A stretch of 45,114 bases of DNA from Myxococcales bacterium. Lineage in GTDB: Bacteria; Myxococcota_A; Polyangia; Palsa-1104; SHYY01. The stretch is from NCBI GenBank assembly GCA_009692555.1, contig SHYY01000023.1, positions 1-45,114 of the forward strand, read 5' to 3'. Position 1 is the first letter of the stretch. The number at the start of each line of letters is the position of its first letter. The notes beneath the pieces were generated by a model. It was given only the letters and a program-made list of their open reading frames with translations. It searched no databases and was not told the origin of the DNA. This document shows, one piece after another, positions 16,700 through 24,816 of the stretch. Both the position numbers and the translations under genes were made by a program.

Positions 16700-18055
16700 C
16701 TACGTGAGGTAGCGCAGGAGCAGGGTCGCGATCCCGAGGAAGGCGCCGTAGCCGATGCAGTCGGTGAAGGTTGTGAGCATCACCGTGCCGCCGAGGGCCG
16801 GGTCGCGCTTGATGGCCCGCAGGAAGAGGGGGATCGCGGCGCCCGAGAAGCCGGCGATCGACAGGTTGATCACCATCGCCAGGAACAGCACCAGGCCGAT
16901 CATCGGCTGGCCGGTCCAGAGGGACGCCACGGCAGCGGTGACGAGGCCGGTGCAGGCGCCGATGCCGAGCGAGACCGCCAGCTCCTTCGCGATCGTGCGG
17001 AGCCCGGAGATGAGCTCCATCTCGCCGAGCGCGACGCCGCGGGTGACGACGGTGAGCGCCTGCATCCCGCAGTTCCCGCCCATGCCGGCGACAATCGGCA
17101 TGAAGGTCGCGAGCGCCACCACCTGCGCGATCGAGGCCGAGAAGAGCCCCACCACCCACGCGGCGAGGAAGGCGGTGAAGAGGTTCAGGACCATCCACGG
17201 CAGCCGCTTGCGGAACGAGGTGAGGATCGGGCTGAAGATACGGTCGTCCTCGGAGAGGCCGGCGAGCCCGTAGAGGGCCTGGGTGGCCTGCTCCTGGATC
17301 ACGTCGATGATGTCGTCGACGGTGATGATGCCGAGGAGGCGACGATCCTCGTCGACCACCGGCACCGCGAGCAGGTTGTAGCGCGCCACCAGTCGCGCCG
17401 CCTCCTCGGCGGTGGAGGAGGCCAGCACCGCCAGCGGATCGGCCATCGCCAGCTCGCCGACGGGGCGATCCGGGCGCGCCGCGACCAGCCGCCGCACCGC
17501 CACCACGCCGCCCAGGCGCCCGTCGGTGTCGACCACGTAGAGGTAGTAGATCGAGTCGGCCTCCTCGGCGTCGCGCGCCCGCAGGCGATCGATCGCCTCC
17601 TGCGCGGTGGCCGACGCCGGGAGGGCGAAGACGCGCGTGTTCATCACGCTCCCGGCGGTGCCAGCCGGGTAGCGGAGGATGCGCTCGATGTCGCCGCGCG
17701 CCCGCGGGTCGAGCGCGCCCAGGAGGCGCTCGCGGCGCTCCTCGGGGAGCCGCTCGACGAACCACGCCGCGTCGTCGGTGGCGAGCTTCGCGACCAGCCC
17801 GGTCAGCCGCTCGTCGTCGACCAGGGCGAGCACCTCACCGAGGCGCTCCTCCGGCAGCTCCTTCATCACCGATCCGGCGCGCCCCGCGGCGAACAGGAGG
17901 TCGAGCATCGGGCGTCGTTCGGCCGGCGCCACCCGATCGAGCACATCCGCCGCGTCGGCGGAGCGCAGCTTGCCGAGCACCTTCTCGGCGCGCTGCTTCG
18001 CTCCCGAACGCAGCAGCCGACGGAGGATGTCGGCGTAGACCTGCGCGCGGGGCAT
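16700..18055 (-). CDS. mgtE: magnesium transporter MgtE
   Basis: A 451-residue Mg2+ channel. An N-terminal helical superhelix (residues about 1-125) carries MgtE_N features such as ELPEERLGEVLALVDDERL; a CBS pair follows (GTAGSVMNTRVFALP, ITVDDIIDVI) and then five membrane segments from about residue 275, including the signature VAGMGGNCGMQALTVVTRG in the pore region. Mg2+ uptake in the cell membrane is gated by Mg2+ binding to the N and CBS domains. The start codon is 1 nt after the stop of a 17-codon ORF in the repeat at 18059-18217, so its translation may depend on that element. No separate ribosome site lies in the remaining 3 nt. Confidence 0.95.
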   Translation of the reverse strand: MPRAQVYADILRRLLRSGAKQRAEKVLGKLRSADAADVLDRVAPAERRPMLDLLFAAGRAGSVMKELPEERLGEVLALVDDERLTGLVAKLATDDAAWFVERLPEERRERLLGALDPRARGDIERILRYPAGTAGSVMNTRVFALPASATAQEAIDRLRARDAEEADSIYYLYVVDTDGRLGGVVAVRRLVAARPDRPVGELAMADPLAVLASSTAEEAARLVARYNLLAVPVVDEDRRLLGIITVDDIIDVIQEQATQALYGLAGLSEDDRIFSPILTSFRKRLPWMVLNLFTAFLAAWVVGLFSASIAQVVALATFMPIVAGMGGNCGMQALTVVTRGVALGEMELISGLRTIAKELAVSLGIGACTGLVTAAVASLWTGQPMIGLVLFLAMVINLSIAGFSGAAIPLFLRAIKRDPALGGTVMLTTFTDCIGYGAFLGIATLLLRYLT

Positions 18056-18056
18056 T

Positions 18057-18110
18057 TCAGGAGCCTGCTGGGGTGGTGGGCCTACTGCGGCAGCCGATCC
18101 CTTCAGCCAT
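18057..18110 (-). CDS. 17-codon ORF inside repeat element copy 2, just before mgtE
   Basis: MAEGIGCRSRPTTPAGS starts after GGAGGAG (spacing about 9 nt) and stops with TGA, one base before the mgtE start codon (TGAAATG). This arrangement suits translational coupling of mgtE to the small ORF. The ORF is shared with copy 1 (10574-10627), with the first ten residues identical. Expression is not known. Confidence 0.35.
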   Translation of the reverse strand: MAEGIGCRSRPTTPAGS

Positions 18111-18217
18111 GCTTCGTCACTCCTCCGCGAATTGCAGACAGCAGTCCGTCGTCGTCGTTTCTCGCCTGGCCTCGGTCTCGGCTGCCTCGCTACGGCGCCT
18201 CACCCCAACAGGCTCCT
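18059..18217. mobile_element. MITE-like repeat element, copy 2
   Basis: A 159 bp element related to 10576-10736 (about 85% identity), with terminal inverted repeats beginning AGGAGCCTG. It fills the gap between the membrane protein gene (stop 18221) and mgtE (start 18055) almost exactly: 3 nt remain on the left and 3 nt on the right. Both genes read in the same direction across it, so it probably forms part of a shared transcript. Confidence 0.88.
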
Positions 18218-18220
18218 GGC

Positions 18221-19303
18221 CTACTTCACCATCTTCTTGGGTTCGGCCTTGAAGCTCTTGACGATCGCCGCGAGGATCCAGCCGCCGATACCGCCGATCG
18301 ACGCCGACGCCGCCAGGTAGGCCACCGCGGGCCCCACGAGATGGTTCGGGGTCGCCTCCTTCGGGAACAGCCACGCGAACACCAGGGTGATCCCGGCGCA
18401 CACCGTGAAGTGCGTCTTCACCTTCGGCGCGGCGAGGCGGTAGTCGAGGAACAGACCGATCAGCAGACAGAGCGCCGCGAGACCGAGGAAGATCCGCGGA
18501 TCGGGCCCGGCCGATCGGAAGGTCAAGAAGAGCCCCTCCTCGAGCGCGTCGTCGATTCCGTCGGCGGTCACCTTCACCGGCGTTCCCTGGATCGTGAGGC
18601 GGTGCCAGGCGTCGGTGTGCTCCTGCTTCTGGATGCTCGTCCCGCTGCCGCGGCGGCTGGTCCGCTGGGGGACCAGCTTGCGCTCGAGGGTGCCCTCGAT
18701 GTCCTCCTTGCTGCCCGCCGCACCCTCGATCTCGAGGTGGTAGTTCGACGACGCGTCGCCCTGCCCGCGCAGCCCGCCTGCGACCTCGATCTCGTAGGGA
18801 TCACTGTTCTCGGGCAGCGTGGCGGTCGCGACCAGCTTCGACTCGGCGCAGTCGCGCTTCTCGATCGGGTCCTTCCAGCTGGCGCAGTAGGCGATCCGGA
18901 CCGGATCGGCGAGCGCCCTGGCCGGCAGGGCCCTCCGCACCGACGGGTAGCCCGCGCCGATCGCCCACACCGCGGCGAACAGGCCGAGCAGGAGCTTGCT
19001 CTGCCGCTTCTCGAGCATTTCGAACACCGGCATCGCGGCGGCTGCGATGGCGCCACCGATGATCCCGGCGACGCACAGCAGCCCGGCGGTGCCCTCGGGG
19101 ACCCACCCCTGGGTGTAGGACACGTAGGCGACGACGATCAGCACGAGGCCGGCGACCGATTTCATCCAGCCGTGCCAGGCCTCCTCGAGCGTGGTCCGGA
19201 AGGTGGTCGGGATCTCCGGCCGCTCCTTCGCCGTCCCCGCGTCGTCGGAGCCTTCGCTGGTGATCCGCTTGTCCTGCCTCGCCTGCTTCGGTCCCCGGGC
19301 CAT
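18221..19303 (-). CDS. hypothetical membrane protein
   Basis: A 360-residue protein not assigned to a family. After a charged N-terminal 45 residues come three membrane segments (about 48-64, 71-95 and 103-120: GLVLIVVAYVSY, LLCVAGIIGGAIAAAA and LLLGLFAAVWAIGAGY). A soluble domain (about 125-290) follows with two Cys, YCASWKDPIEKRDCAE, and HLEIEGAAGSKEDIEG. Three more segments (about 292-310, 318-335, 340-355) end it. The middle domain is probably outside the cell. It lies upstream of mgtE on the same strand, with only the 159 bp repeat between them, so joint transcription is likely. Confidence 0.75.
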   Translation of the reverse strand: MARGPKQARQDKRITSEGSDDAGTAKERPEIPTTFRTTLEEAWHGWMKSVAGLVLIVVAYVSYTQGWVPEGTAGLLCVAGIIGGAIAAAAMPVFEMLEKRQSKLLLGLFAAVWAIGAGYPSVRRALPARALADPVRIAYCASWKDPIEKRDCAESKLVATATLPENSDPYEIEVAGGLRGQGDASSNYHLEIEGAAGSKEDIEGTLERKLVPQRTSRRGSGTSIQKQEHTDAWHRLTIQGTPVKVTADGIDDALEEGLFLTFRSAGPDPRIFLGLAALCLLIGLFLDYRLAAPKVKTHFTVCAGITLVFAWLFPKEATPNHLVGPAVAYLAASASIGGIGGWILAAIVKSFKAEPKKMVK

Positions 19304-19421
19304 TTTCTGTTCGTGCCTCTCTCGTAGGGTGGTGCTCGAGCGGCGCGAACAGTACCCGCTCGCGGGGAGCGCTGCAACAGGCGATGCGTGCGATGTGTGC
19401 GAGGAGCGCGGGGGCGCGCGA

Positions 19422-20342
19422 TCAGCGGAGGACCGCGGCGAGGCGGCGCGAGGTGAGGTCGAGGTAGGCCGGGTCGTGGTCGAAGCCGGCGTAGCGGCGG
19501 CCCCGGGCGACGGCGACCACGCCGGTGGTGCCCGATCCGTTGAAGGGATCGATCACCAGGTCGCCCGGGTTGGTGGCGGCGGTGATGATCCGGTCGAGCA
19601 GCGCGATCGGCTTCTGGGTCGGGTGGCGCCCCTCGAGCTTCTCGCGCTTGCCGGGGGTCGCGAGGTCCCACATCACGCCGCCGCCATCGTCGCTGAGCGG
19701 CCACATGTCGCGCATCTGCTTGCCGCCGTTCTGCGCCTTCATCTGCGGGTAGTTGAAGGTGTGGCGAAGCGGCTTGCCGCGCTCCGGGGAGGCCCAGATG
19801 ACGATCTCGGTGGAGTGGGTGAACATCCGGCAGGCGAGGTTCGGCGAGGCGTTCGGCTTGAACCAGGTGACCGTGTTGAGGAGGTGGTAGCCGAGCTCCT
19901 GCATCGCGAAGCCGAGCGAGAAGATGACGTGCTGGGTGCCGGAGACCCAGATCGTGCCCGAGGGCTTGAGGACGCGGCGGCATGCGCCGAGCCAGCGACG
20001 ATGAAAGTCGTGATCCGCGCCGACGCCCTGCGAGACATCCCAGGCGCCCTTGTCGACCGCCACGCGCTTGCCGCTCTGGCAGGTGGTGCCGCCGTTCGAG
20101 AGGTTGTAGGGCGGGTCGGCGAACACGAGGTCGACCGAGGCCGCAGGCAGCTTCGCCAGCAGCGCCAGCGAGTCGCCTTCGATCAGGCGGTGGCGCGCGC
20201 CGCGGTGGCGGACCGGGAGCTTGTCGAAGAGCGCGAGCGGATCGCGTCCACCGTCGGAGCGCAGCTCGAAGAAGGGTTGCGGCTGGGCGGGCATGGCGCC
20301 ATCTTCGGGGCGCCGATCGCATGTCGCAAATTTTCTGTCCAT
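19422..20342 (-). CDS. orphan beta-class DNA methyltransferase (N6-adenine or N4-cytosine)
   Basis: A 306-residue SAM-dependent methyltransferase. Catalytic motif IV is DPPYNLS near the N-terminus and the SAM-binding motif I is DPFNGSGTTG near the C-terminus, the order of the beta class (RsrI/MboII/CcrM type). DPPYNL points to adenine-N6. GTIWVSGTQHVIFSLGF and HPTQKP are further family blocks. No restriction gene is near, so it looks solitary; the recognition sequence cannot be read. Start: ATG 20342 has GGAAG 7 nt upstream, but ATG 20294 (MPAQPQPFF) is also possible and gives 290 residues with more GC-like codons. The region upstream is AT-rich and divergent from dedA. Confidence 0.85.
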   Translation of the reverse strand: MDRKFATCDRRPEDGAMPAQPQPFFELRSDGGRDPLALFDKLPVRHRGARHRLIEGDSLALLAKLPAASVDLVFADPPYNLSNGGTTCQSGKRVAVDKGAWDVSQGVGADHDFHRRWLGACRRVLKPSGTIWVSGTQHVIFSLGFAMQELGYHLLNTVTWFKPNASPNLACRMFTHSTEIVIWASPERGKPLRHTFNYPQMKAQNGGKQMRDMWPLSDDGGGVMWDLATPGKREKLEGRHPTQKPIALLDRIITAATNPGDLVIDPFNGSGTTGVVAVARGRRYAGFDHDPAYLDLTSRRLAAVLR

Positions 20343-20473
20343 TTTTTTTCTTCCGGTGCGATTCAAATCCAATATCGAGATCTATTTCTTGAATGATTTG
20401 ATCGACTTGTGATCCGCTGGCCCATTGCGCTTTTTTTCGGACGTTGCGCCACGTGTGCTAAGAACGCGCCCCG
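20343..20473. promoter_or_regulatory. AT-rich divergent intergenic region
   Basis: About 130 bp with T8 and T7 runs, in strong contrast to the surrounding GC content. It separates the methyltransferase and DedA genes and must hold both promoters. For dedA, a TAAGAA box at 20459-20464 lies 9 nt before the start codon, and no ribosome site is seen. Confidence 0.4.
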
Positions 20474-21133
20474 ATGGAACTCCTATCCAAGCTGCTGCAC
20501 CTGATTCGCGATCCCGGGCCGCTCATCGTGTGGGGCGGCTATCCCGGCCTTGCGCTGATCATCTTCCTCGAGACCGGGGCGATGGTCTTCTTCCTGCCGG
20601 GCGACTCGCTGCTGGTCACCGCAGGCATCTACGCCAACCAGGGATCGCTGTCGCTGCTGACGCTGAACCTGATCCTCATTCCATGCGCCATTCTCGGTGA
20701 CGCCTGCTCGTACTGGATGGGCGCGAAGATGGGGCCGCGGATCTTCAACCGCCCGCGCTCGCGCCTGTTCCGGCCGGAGCACGTCCAGGCGGCGCACGCC
20801 TTCTACGAGAAGCACGGTGGCAAGGCGATCATCATCGCCCGCTTCATGCCGCTCGTTCGCACCTTCGTCCCCGTCGTCGCAGGCGTCGCCAGGATGCCCT
20901 ACCGCCGCTTTGCGATGTACAATATCGTCGGCGGCGCGTCGTGGGTCCTCTCGATGACCCTGATCGGCTACTTCCTCGTCGAGCTGTTCAAGCGGGTGTT
21001 CCATGTCGAGCTCGACCGGCACCTCGAGAAGGTGATCATCCTGGTCGTGCTGGCGTCGATCACCCCCGGCCTGATCGAGTGGTATCGCGCCCGTCGTCGC
21101 GCACGCCTCGCCAAGCCCGCCGCCTCCGAATAG
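20474..21133 (+). CDS. DedA family membrane protein
   Basis: A 219-residue integral membrane protein of the DedA/VTT (SNARE-associated) family. Typical blocks are LETGAMVFFLPGDSLLVTAG, quoted as FLPGDSLLVTAG, then CSYWMGAKMGPRIF and ARFMPLVRTFVPVVAG with the essential Arg residues, and MYNIVGGASWV. Four or five hydrophobic segments are present. DedA proteins act as lipid scramblase-like transporters or flippases (for example for undecaprenyl phosphate) and affect membrane potential. Its neighbours give no further hint. It converges with the M4 protease gene, 14 bp apart. Confidence 0.93.
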   Translation: MELLSKLLHLIRDPGPLIVWGGYPGLALIIFLETGAMVFFLPGDSLLVTAGIYANQGSLSLLTLNLILIPCAILGDACSYWMGAKMGPRIFNRPRSRLFRPEHVQAAHAFYEKHGGKAIIIARFMPLVRTFVPVVAGVARMPYRRFAMYNIVGGASWVLSMTLIGYFLVELFKRVFHVELDRHLEKVIILVVLASITPGLIEWYRARRRARLAKPAASE

Positions 21134-21147
21134 CTCGCTTTTTCCTC

Positions 21148-22839
21148 CTACTCCTCCGGCATTACTCCCACCGCCTGCCAGGCCCGCGCGACCCCCACGG
21201 GGCCTGCCGCGCCGTACAGATCGTGCGCCGCAGCAACGGTGGCGTCGGCCGCGTCGAGGAAGTCGGAGGACGGGCCGAGGTAGCGCGTGAGGGCGCGGTA
21301 CCACACCCGCTCGGCCGCGGCGACGCCGATCCCCGAGACCTGGATCCCTGAGACGCTGTTCTCGCCACCGTCGGTCATGAGGTAGCCGGCGTGGGAGGCG
21401 ATGGTCGAATTCTTGTGCACGCCGCCGCGGTCGCTCGAGGTGACAACGCGCTCGTCCCAGTGGGCGGGCTGGCGGGTGCGGTGCGGGTCGGCGAGATCGC
21501 GCAGCGCGTCGTGGTGTCCCGGGTGGTAGACCTCCTCGCCCACCCTCCAGTTGCCTCCGCCGCGGGTGTAGCGCTCGACGAAGCAACCGAAGAGATCGGC
21601 GATCGCCTCGTTGAGCGCGCCGCTTTGCCCCTGATGCCCCAGGCTGCTCGACGACTGGATCACCGCGTGGGTGTACTCGTGCGCCACCACGTCGAGGGCG
21701 CCCGCGAGCGGCGCGAAGGTCAGCCCATCGCCGTCGCCGAAGACGAGCTGCCGCCCGTTCCAGTAAGCGTTGTTGTAGCGGTGGCCGTAGTGGACCGTGG
21801 CGACCAGGCCGGCGCCATCGTCAAGAGCCCCGGAGCGGCCGTGCAGCCTGCGGAAATAGGCGTCGCTCGCGGCCAGGTAAGCGTGGGCGTCGACGGCAGC
21901 ACCGCGCCCCTCGGTTACCTCGTCGAAACGATTCTTGTTCGTGCTCGACACCTCGGTGCCGGGGAGGCGGCGCCCACCGGCGGAGCTGTGGACCCGCTGC
22001 GACGGCGCACCGGCGCGGTCGTCCTCCAGGTAGAAGCGGCCGCTCCGCGCAGCGACGAGCAGCGGCTTGCGATCGCCGAACACGCCGATCCCCGAGCCCG
22101 CGAGATCGTCGAGGAGATCGGCGGTGCGGAAGACCCCGCCGGTGGCCGCGTCGACCAGCACCTCGAGCCGCGCCGGCGCCTCGGGATCGTTCACCGCGAC
22201 CTCCACGACCCACGCCAGCCTTGCCGACTCGCCGTCGCTGCCGCCCGGATCGATCGCCAGCAGCGCCTGCCCGACCAGGGTCTCCGGTGGCTCCTTGCCA
22301 ACCACTCCGCCGGCCGCGCGCGAGGCCCGCACGGAGGCGCCGGCGACGAGGCGCGCATCGTCGGCGGCGATCGCCGGTGCGAGATCGAGCGCGGGAAGCG
22401 GCGTGTAGCGCCCGTGGATCCGCACCAGCGCGCCGTCGCGATCAAAGTGCGCTGTGAGCTGCCCGCCGCGCACGCCGATCCCGCCGTGCTGCTGGACGAA
22501 GCGCACGTGGCTCATCCCGAGTTCGTCGGTGGTGACCGGCTCCGACCGAAACTCCTCCTCCGGGATCGCCAGCTTGAACAGCGCGCGGTAGTGGTGGAGA
22601 AAGTCCCGCGCAGCCTCGGGCGCCTCCTCCGGGGAGACGGCGATCGGGGCCGTGCGCCCCTCCAGGAAGGCGGGGGTGTGAAGGCGCGCGTGGTAGCGCA
22701 CGGTCCACGGCCGTCCGGTGGCCAAGCTGAGCGCCGCGAGTGCGCGCTCCTGGGCGTCGTCCCGGGTGGGATCGGGCGGCGCGAAATCGCACGCTCCGAC
22801 GGTGGCAACGAGGGCGAGGACGAGAAGGTGATGGTTCAT
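21148..22839 (-). CDS. M4-family metallopeptidase (thermolysin-like), lipoprotein
   Basis: A 563-residue secreted zinc protease. A signal with lipobox VATVGAC (Cys near residue 16), an FTP/PepSY propeptide (about 30-270) and the catalytic domain follow in order. HEYTH is the zinc motif, GALNEAIADLFG provides the third ligand Glu, and GGVHKNSTIASHAGYL carries the His of the active site. Lipidation of an M4 enzyme is unusual for secreted thermolysins and suggests surface anchoring. ATG at 22839 has GGAG 6 nt upstream; the upstream frame to 22914 is not supported. The gene is divergent from the VapBC-type operon and shares its palindromic upstream region. Confidence 0.92.
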   Translation of the reverse strand: MNHHLLVLALVATVGACDFAPPDPTRDDAQERALAALSLATGRPWTVRYHARLHTPAFLEGRTAPIAVSPEEAPEAARDFLHHYRALFKLAIPEEEFRSEPVTTDELGMSHVRFVQQHGGIGVRGGQLTAHFDRDGALVRIHGRYTPLPALDLAPAIAADDARLVAGASVRASRAAGGVVGKEPPETLVGQALLAIDPGGSDGESARLAWVVEVAVNDPEAPARLEVLVDAATGGVFRTADLLDDLAGSGIGVFGDRKPLLVAARSGRFYLEDDRAGAPSQRVHSSAGGRRLPGTEVSSTNKNRFDEVTEGRGAAVDAHAYLAASDAYFRRLHGRSGALDDGAGLVATVHYGHRYNNAYWNGRQLVFGDGDGLTFAPLAGALDVVAHEYTHAVIQSSSSLGHQGQSGALNEAIADLFGCFVERYTRGGGNWRVGEEVYHPGHHDALRDLADPHRTRQPAHWDERVVTSSDRGGVHKNSTIASHAGYLMTDGGENSVSGIQVSGIGVAAAERVWYRALTRYLGPSSDFLDAADATVAAAHDLYGAAGPVGVARAWQAVGVMPEE

Positions 22840-22953
22840 CGGCGGCTCCTTCGCATCGGCTCGGTGGCCGAGCGCGGCGAGCCCAAAGCAGGCGCCGTGC
22901 CGCGCTCCTCTCACCGCGGAGCGCGGGTTTCCGATGGGGGTGTCCGGGATTCC

Positions 22954-23013
22954 GTCCGGCTGCCGGACAGCCCGTCCGGATTCCGGACAGCGCCAGGTTG
23001 ACCAAGTTGGTCA
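22954..23013. promoter_or_regulatory. three palindromic operator-like sites before the antitoxin gene
   Basis: Three perfect 7+1+7 palindromes stand in series: GTCCGGC-T-GCCGGAC (22954-22968), GTCCGGA-T-TCCGGAC (22974-22988) and TGACCAA-G-TTGGTCA (22999-23013). The first two have centres 20 bp apart, two helical turns; an extra GTCCGG half site lies at 22942-22947. The third overlaps the -35 box. This suits autorepression by the antitoxin or complex and may also control the divergent protease gene. Confidence 0.6.
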
Positions 23014-23026
23014 TCGCGGCTACCTT
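22998..23026 (+). promoter_or_regulatory. candidate promoter of the toxin-antitoxin operon
   Basis: TTGACC (22998-23003) and TACCTT (23021-23026) are 17 bp apart. The ATG follows 6 bp after the -10 box, so the transcript would start at or next to the start codon. The -35 box overlaps the palindrome at 22999-23013. Confidence 0.5.
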
Positions 23027-23032
23027 GGGCCC

Positions 23033-23293
23033 ATGCCTGCAACCCCGAAGTCGCGTGTGGTCAACGTCGCGGAGGCCAAGGCCCACCTGCCGGAGCTCAT
23101 CGAGCGGGCCGCGAACGGCGAGGAGATCATCCTCGCTCGGGGCGGCAAGCCGCGCGCGCGACTCGTACCGCTGGTCGATGCGCGGAAGGCCCTGCGCGTG
23201 CCGGGCAAGGGCAAGGGGCGGTTCAAGGCGGCGCGCGATTTCGACGACCCGCTCCCGCCCGAGGTCCTGGCGCTCTTCGAGGGACGGCGTTGA
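23033..23293 (+). CDS. Phd/YefM-type antitoxin
   Basis: An 86-residue protein of the prevent-host-death family. VVNVAEAKAHLPELIERAANGEEI followed by LARGGKPRARLVPL is the standard dimeric DNA-binding fold, where the N-terminal half binds the operator and the C-terminal tail (PLPPEVLALFEG) masks the toxin. The stop TGA overlaps the toxin start TTG by four bases (TTGA). ATG at 23033 is chosen from the fold and from the palindrome and promoter just upstream; no ribosome site is present. Cognate toxin is the PIN protein at 23290. Confidence 0.9.
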   Translation: MPATPKSRVVNVAEAKAHLPELIERAANGEEIILARGGKPRARLVPLVDARKALRVPGKGKGRFKAARDFDDPLPPEVLALFEGRR

Positions 23294-23658
23294 GGCTCCT
23301 CCTCGATACCCACACCTTCCTCCGGTGGGACGAGGACACGCTGCCGAGGTCCGTGCGACGCAGGATCGAGGTCGCGGACGAGGTGTTCGTGAGCGCAGCC
23401 AGCGCCTGGGAGATCGCCATCAAGAGCGGGCTCGGCAAGATCGTCGTCAAGGCGCCGCTCGGCGAGGCGATCCTCGACTACGGATTCACCGCGCTGCCGA
23501 TCACCTTCGGGCACGCCGACGCCGTGCGCGGGCTCCCGCTACACCACCGCGACCCGTTCGACCGGCTCCTGATCGCCCAGGCACAGACCGAGTCGCTCAC
23601 CGTCGTCTCCCGCGATCCGGCGTTCTCGGCCTATGCCGTCCCCGTCGTCTGGAGCTGA
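23290..23658 (+). CDS. PIN-domain toxin VapC-type
   Basis: A 122-residue PIN RNase. LLLDTHTFLRW (Asp6), SAWEIAIKSGLGKI (Glu), LHHRDPFDRLLIAQA (Asp pair) and TVVSRDPAFSAY (Asp) supply the metal-binding acidic residues of the VapC family. It should cleave RNA when freed from the antitoxin. Translation starts at TTG 23290, overlapping the antitoxin stop. The typical substrates of VapC toxins are tRNAs or the sarcin-ricin loop; the target of this one cannot be told. Confidence 0.92.
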   Translation: MRLLLDTHTFLRWDEDTLPRSVRRRIEVADEVFVSAASAWEIAIKSGLGKIVVKAPLGEAILDYGFTALPITFGHADAVRGLPLHHRDPFDRLLIAQAQTESLTVVSRDPAFSAYAVPVVWS

Positions 23659-23668
23659 GCGTTCATCG

Positions 23669-24340
23669 ATGCCGAGCGTGCTGATCACCGGTGCTGGCCG
23701 CGGCCTGGGTTGGGAGTTCGCACGCCAGTACCGTCGGGATGGCTGGCGTGTCGTGGCGACGGTCCGCGATGCCGCCCGGGCCTCCTCGTTGCGACAGGTG
23801 GGTGCGGAGGCGCATCTCCTCGACGTGACGGACGCGACCGCGATCGCCGCGCTCGGGCGGACGCTCGACGGGGAGGCGATCGATGTCCTGATCGCCAACG
23901 CCGGGATCAATCCCGTGCGCGACATGCGCCTCGACGGGATCGACCACCGGGCGTGGGAGGAGACCTTTCGCGTGAACGCCATTGCGCCCCTCGCTCTCGC
24001 CGCCGCGCTCCGTGAGCAGGTGAGACGCAGCGCGCAGCGCAAGCTGATCGCGATCGGCAGCGCGCTCGGCTCGATCACCGCCAACGCGATCGGCGGGCAC
24101 TACGTGTATCGCTCCTCCAAGGCGGCACTCGATGCTGCCTGGCGTTCTCTGGCGCGCGATGAGCCCGATCTGATCGCGGTCGTGCTGTCGCCAGGCTGGG
24201 TTCGGACTGACATGGGCGGCGCCCGCGCGCCGCTGTCCCCCGAGGAGAGCGTCGTCGGATTGCGCAGGGTGATCGCCGGACTCGGCCCGGCCGACAGCGG
24301 AACATTCCTCGACCATTTGGGCGCGGCGCTGCCGTGGTGA
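23669..24340 (+). CDS. short-chain dehydrogenase/reductase
   Basis: A 223-residue SDR. TGAGRGLG binds the dinucleotide, NAGIN is the NAG motif, IAIGSALGS carries the catalytic Ser and YVYRSSKAA the Tyr and Lys. SPGWVRTDMGG follows the active site. The closest style is the C-factor/short SDR group (CsgA-like), which in myxobacteria acts in cell signalling, but I cannot separate this from a metabolic reductase. The gene lies 10 bp after the VapC stop and may share its transcript. Confidence 0.85.
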   Translation: MPSVLITGAGRGLGWEFARQYRRDGWRVVATVRDAARASSLRQVGAEAHLLDVTDATAIAALGRTLDGEAIDVLIANAGINPVRDMRLDGIDHRAWEETFRVNAIAPLALAAALREQVRRSAQRKLIAIGSALGSITANAIGGHYVYRSSKAALDAAWRSLARDEPDLIAVVLSPGWVRTDMGGARAPLSPEESVVGLRRVIAGLGPADSGTFLDHLGAALPW

Positions 24341-24369
24341 CCCCGCGAGACGAGGCGTGACGACCCACC

Positions 24370-24398
24370 TTGAGAGCGCCCGTTCGAGCGTGTAACTT
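24370..24398 (+). promoter_or_regulatory. candidate leaderless promoter of the ridA operon
   Basis: TTGAGA (24370-24375) and TAACTT (24393-24398) are 17 bp apart, and the ATG of the RidA gene lies 7 bp after the -10 box. No ribosome site is present, so the mRNA probably starts at the start codon. Confidence 0.5.
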
Positions 24399-24405
24399 CG
24401 GCCTC

Positions 24406-24816
24406 ATGTCCGCGACCTTGATCAATCCCAAGCAGCTCGCTCGCCCCGTCGGGTACAGCCACGGCGCGGTCGGGCGCGGGCGGCTCCTCGCGATCGCCGG
24501 CCAGATCGGCTGGGACGCCTCGGCGCGCCTGGTCGGGAGCGACTTCGCCCTGCAGTTCGAACAGGCGCTGGCGAACGTCGCGTCCGTGCTCGCCGAGGCG
24601 GGGGGCATGCCCGACGACGTGATCTCGCTGCGCATCTACGTCACCGACAAGAGCGAGTACCTCGCCGCCACCCGCGCCGTCGGTGCCGCCTATCGCCGTC
24701 ACTTCGGAAAGCACTTCCCGGCGATGGCCCTGGTGGAGGTCAAGGGGCTGCTCGAGGAGGGCGCAAAGGTGGAGATCGAGGCGCTCGCCGCCGTCGCTGA
24801 CGGGGCTGCGTCGTGA
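24406..24816 (+). CDS. RidA/YjgF-family protein
   Basis: A 136-residue protein of the RidA family, with the opening INPKQLARPVGYSHGAV, GQIGWDASARLVG, FEQALANVASVLAEAGG, LRIYVTD and FPAMALVEVKGLLEEGAKVEIEA (quoted in parts). RidA hydrolyses reactive enamine/imine intermediates; some paralogues act in catabolic operons. The usual arginine (R105 in E. coli) has no clear equivalent here, since the region reads ALVEVKGL, so it may not be a true imine deaminase. ATG at 24406 was chosen because of the family start and the promoter above. The stop overlaps the next gene (GTGA). Confidence 0.85.
   Translation: MSATLINPKQLARPVGYSHGAVGRGRLLAIAGQIGWDASARLVGSDFALQFEQALANVASVLAEAGGMPDDVISLRIYVTDKSEYLAATRAVGAAYRRHFGKHFPAMALVEVKGLLEEGAKVEIEALAAVADGAAS

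Noticed and set aside
19422-20342. Restriction-modification system
   Set aside because: No endonuclease or specificity subunit lies next to the methyltransferase, so it is called orphan.
22934-23032. Longer antitoxin from 22934
   Set aside because: The extra 33 residues would come from the palindrome region and lack protein-like composition; the family starts near MPATPKSRVVNV.
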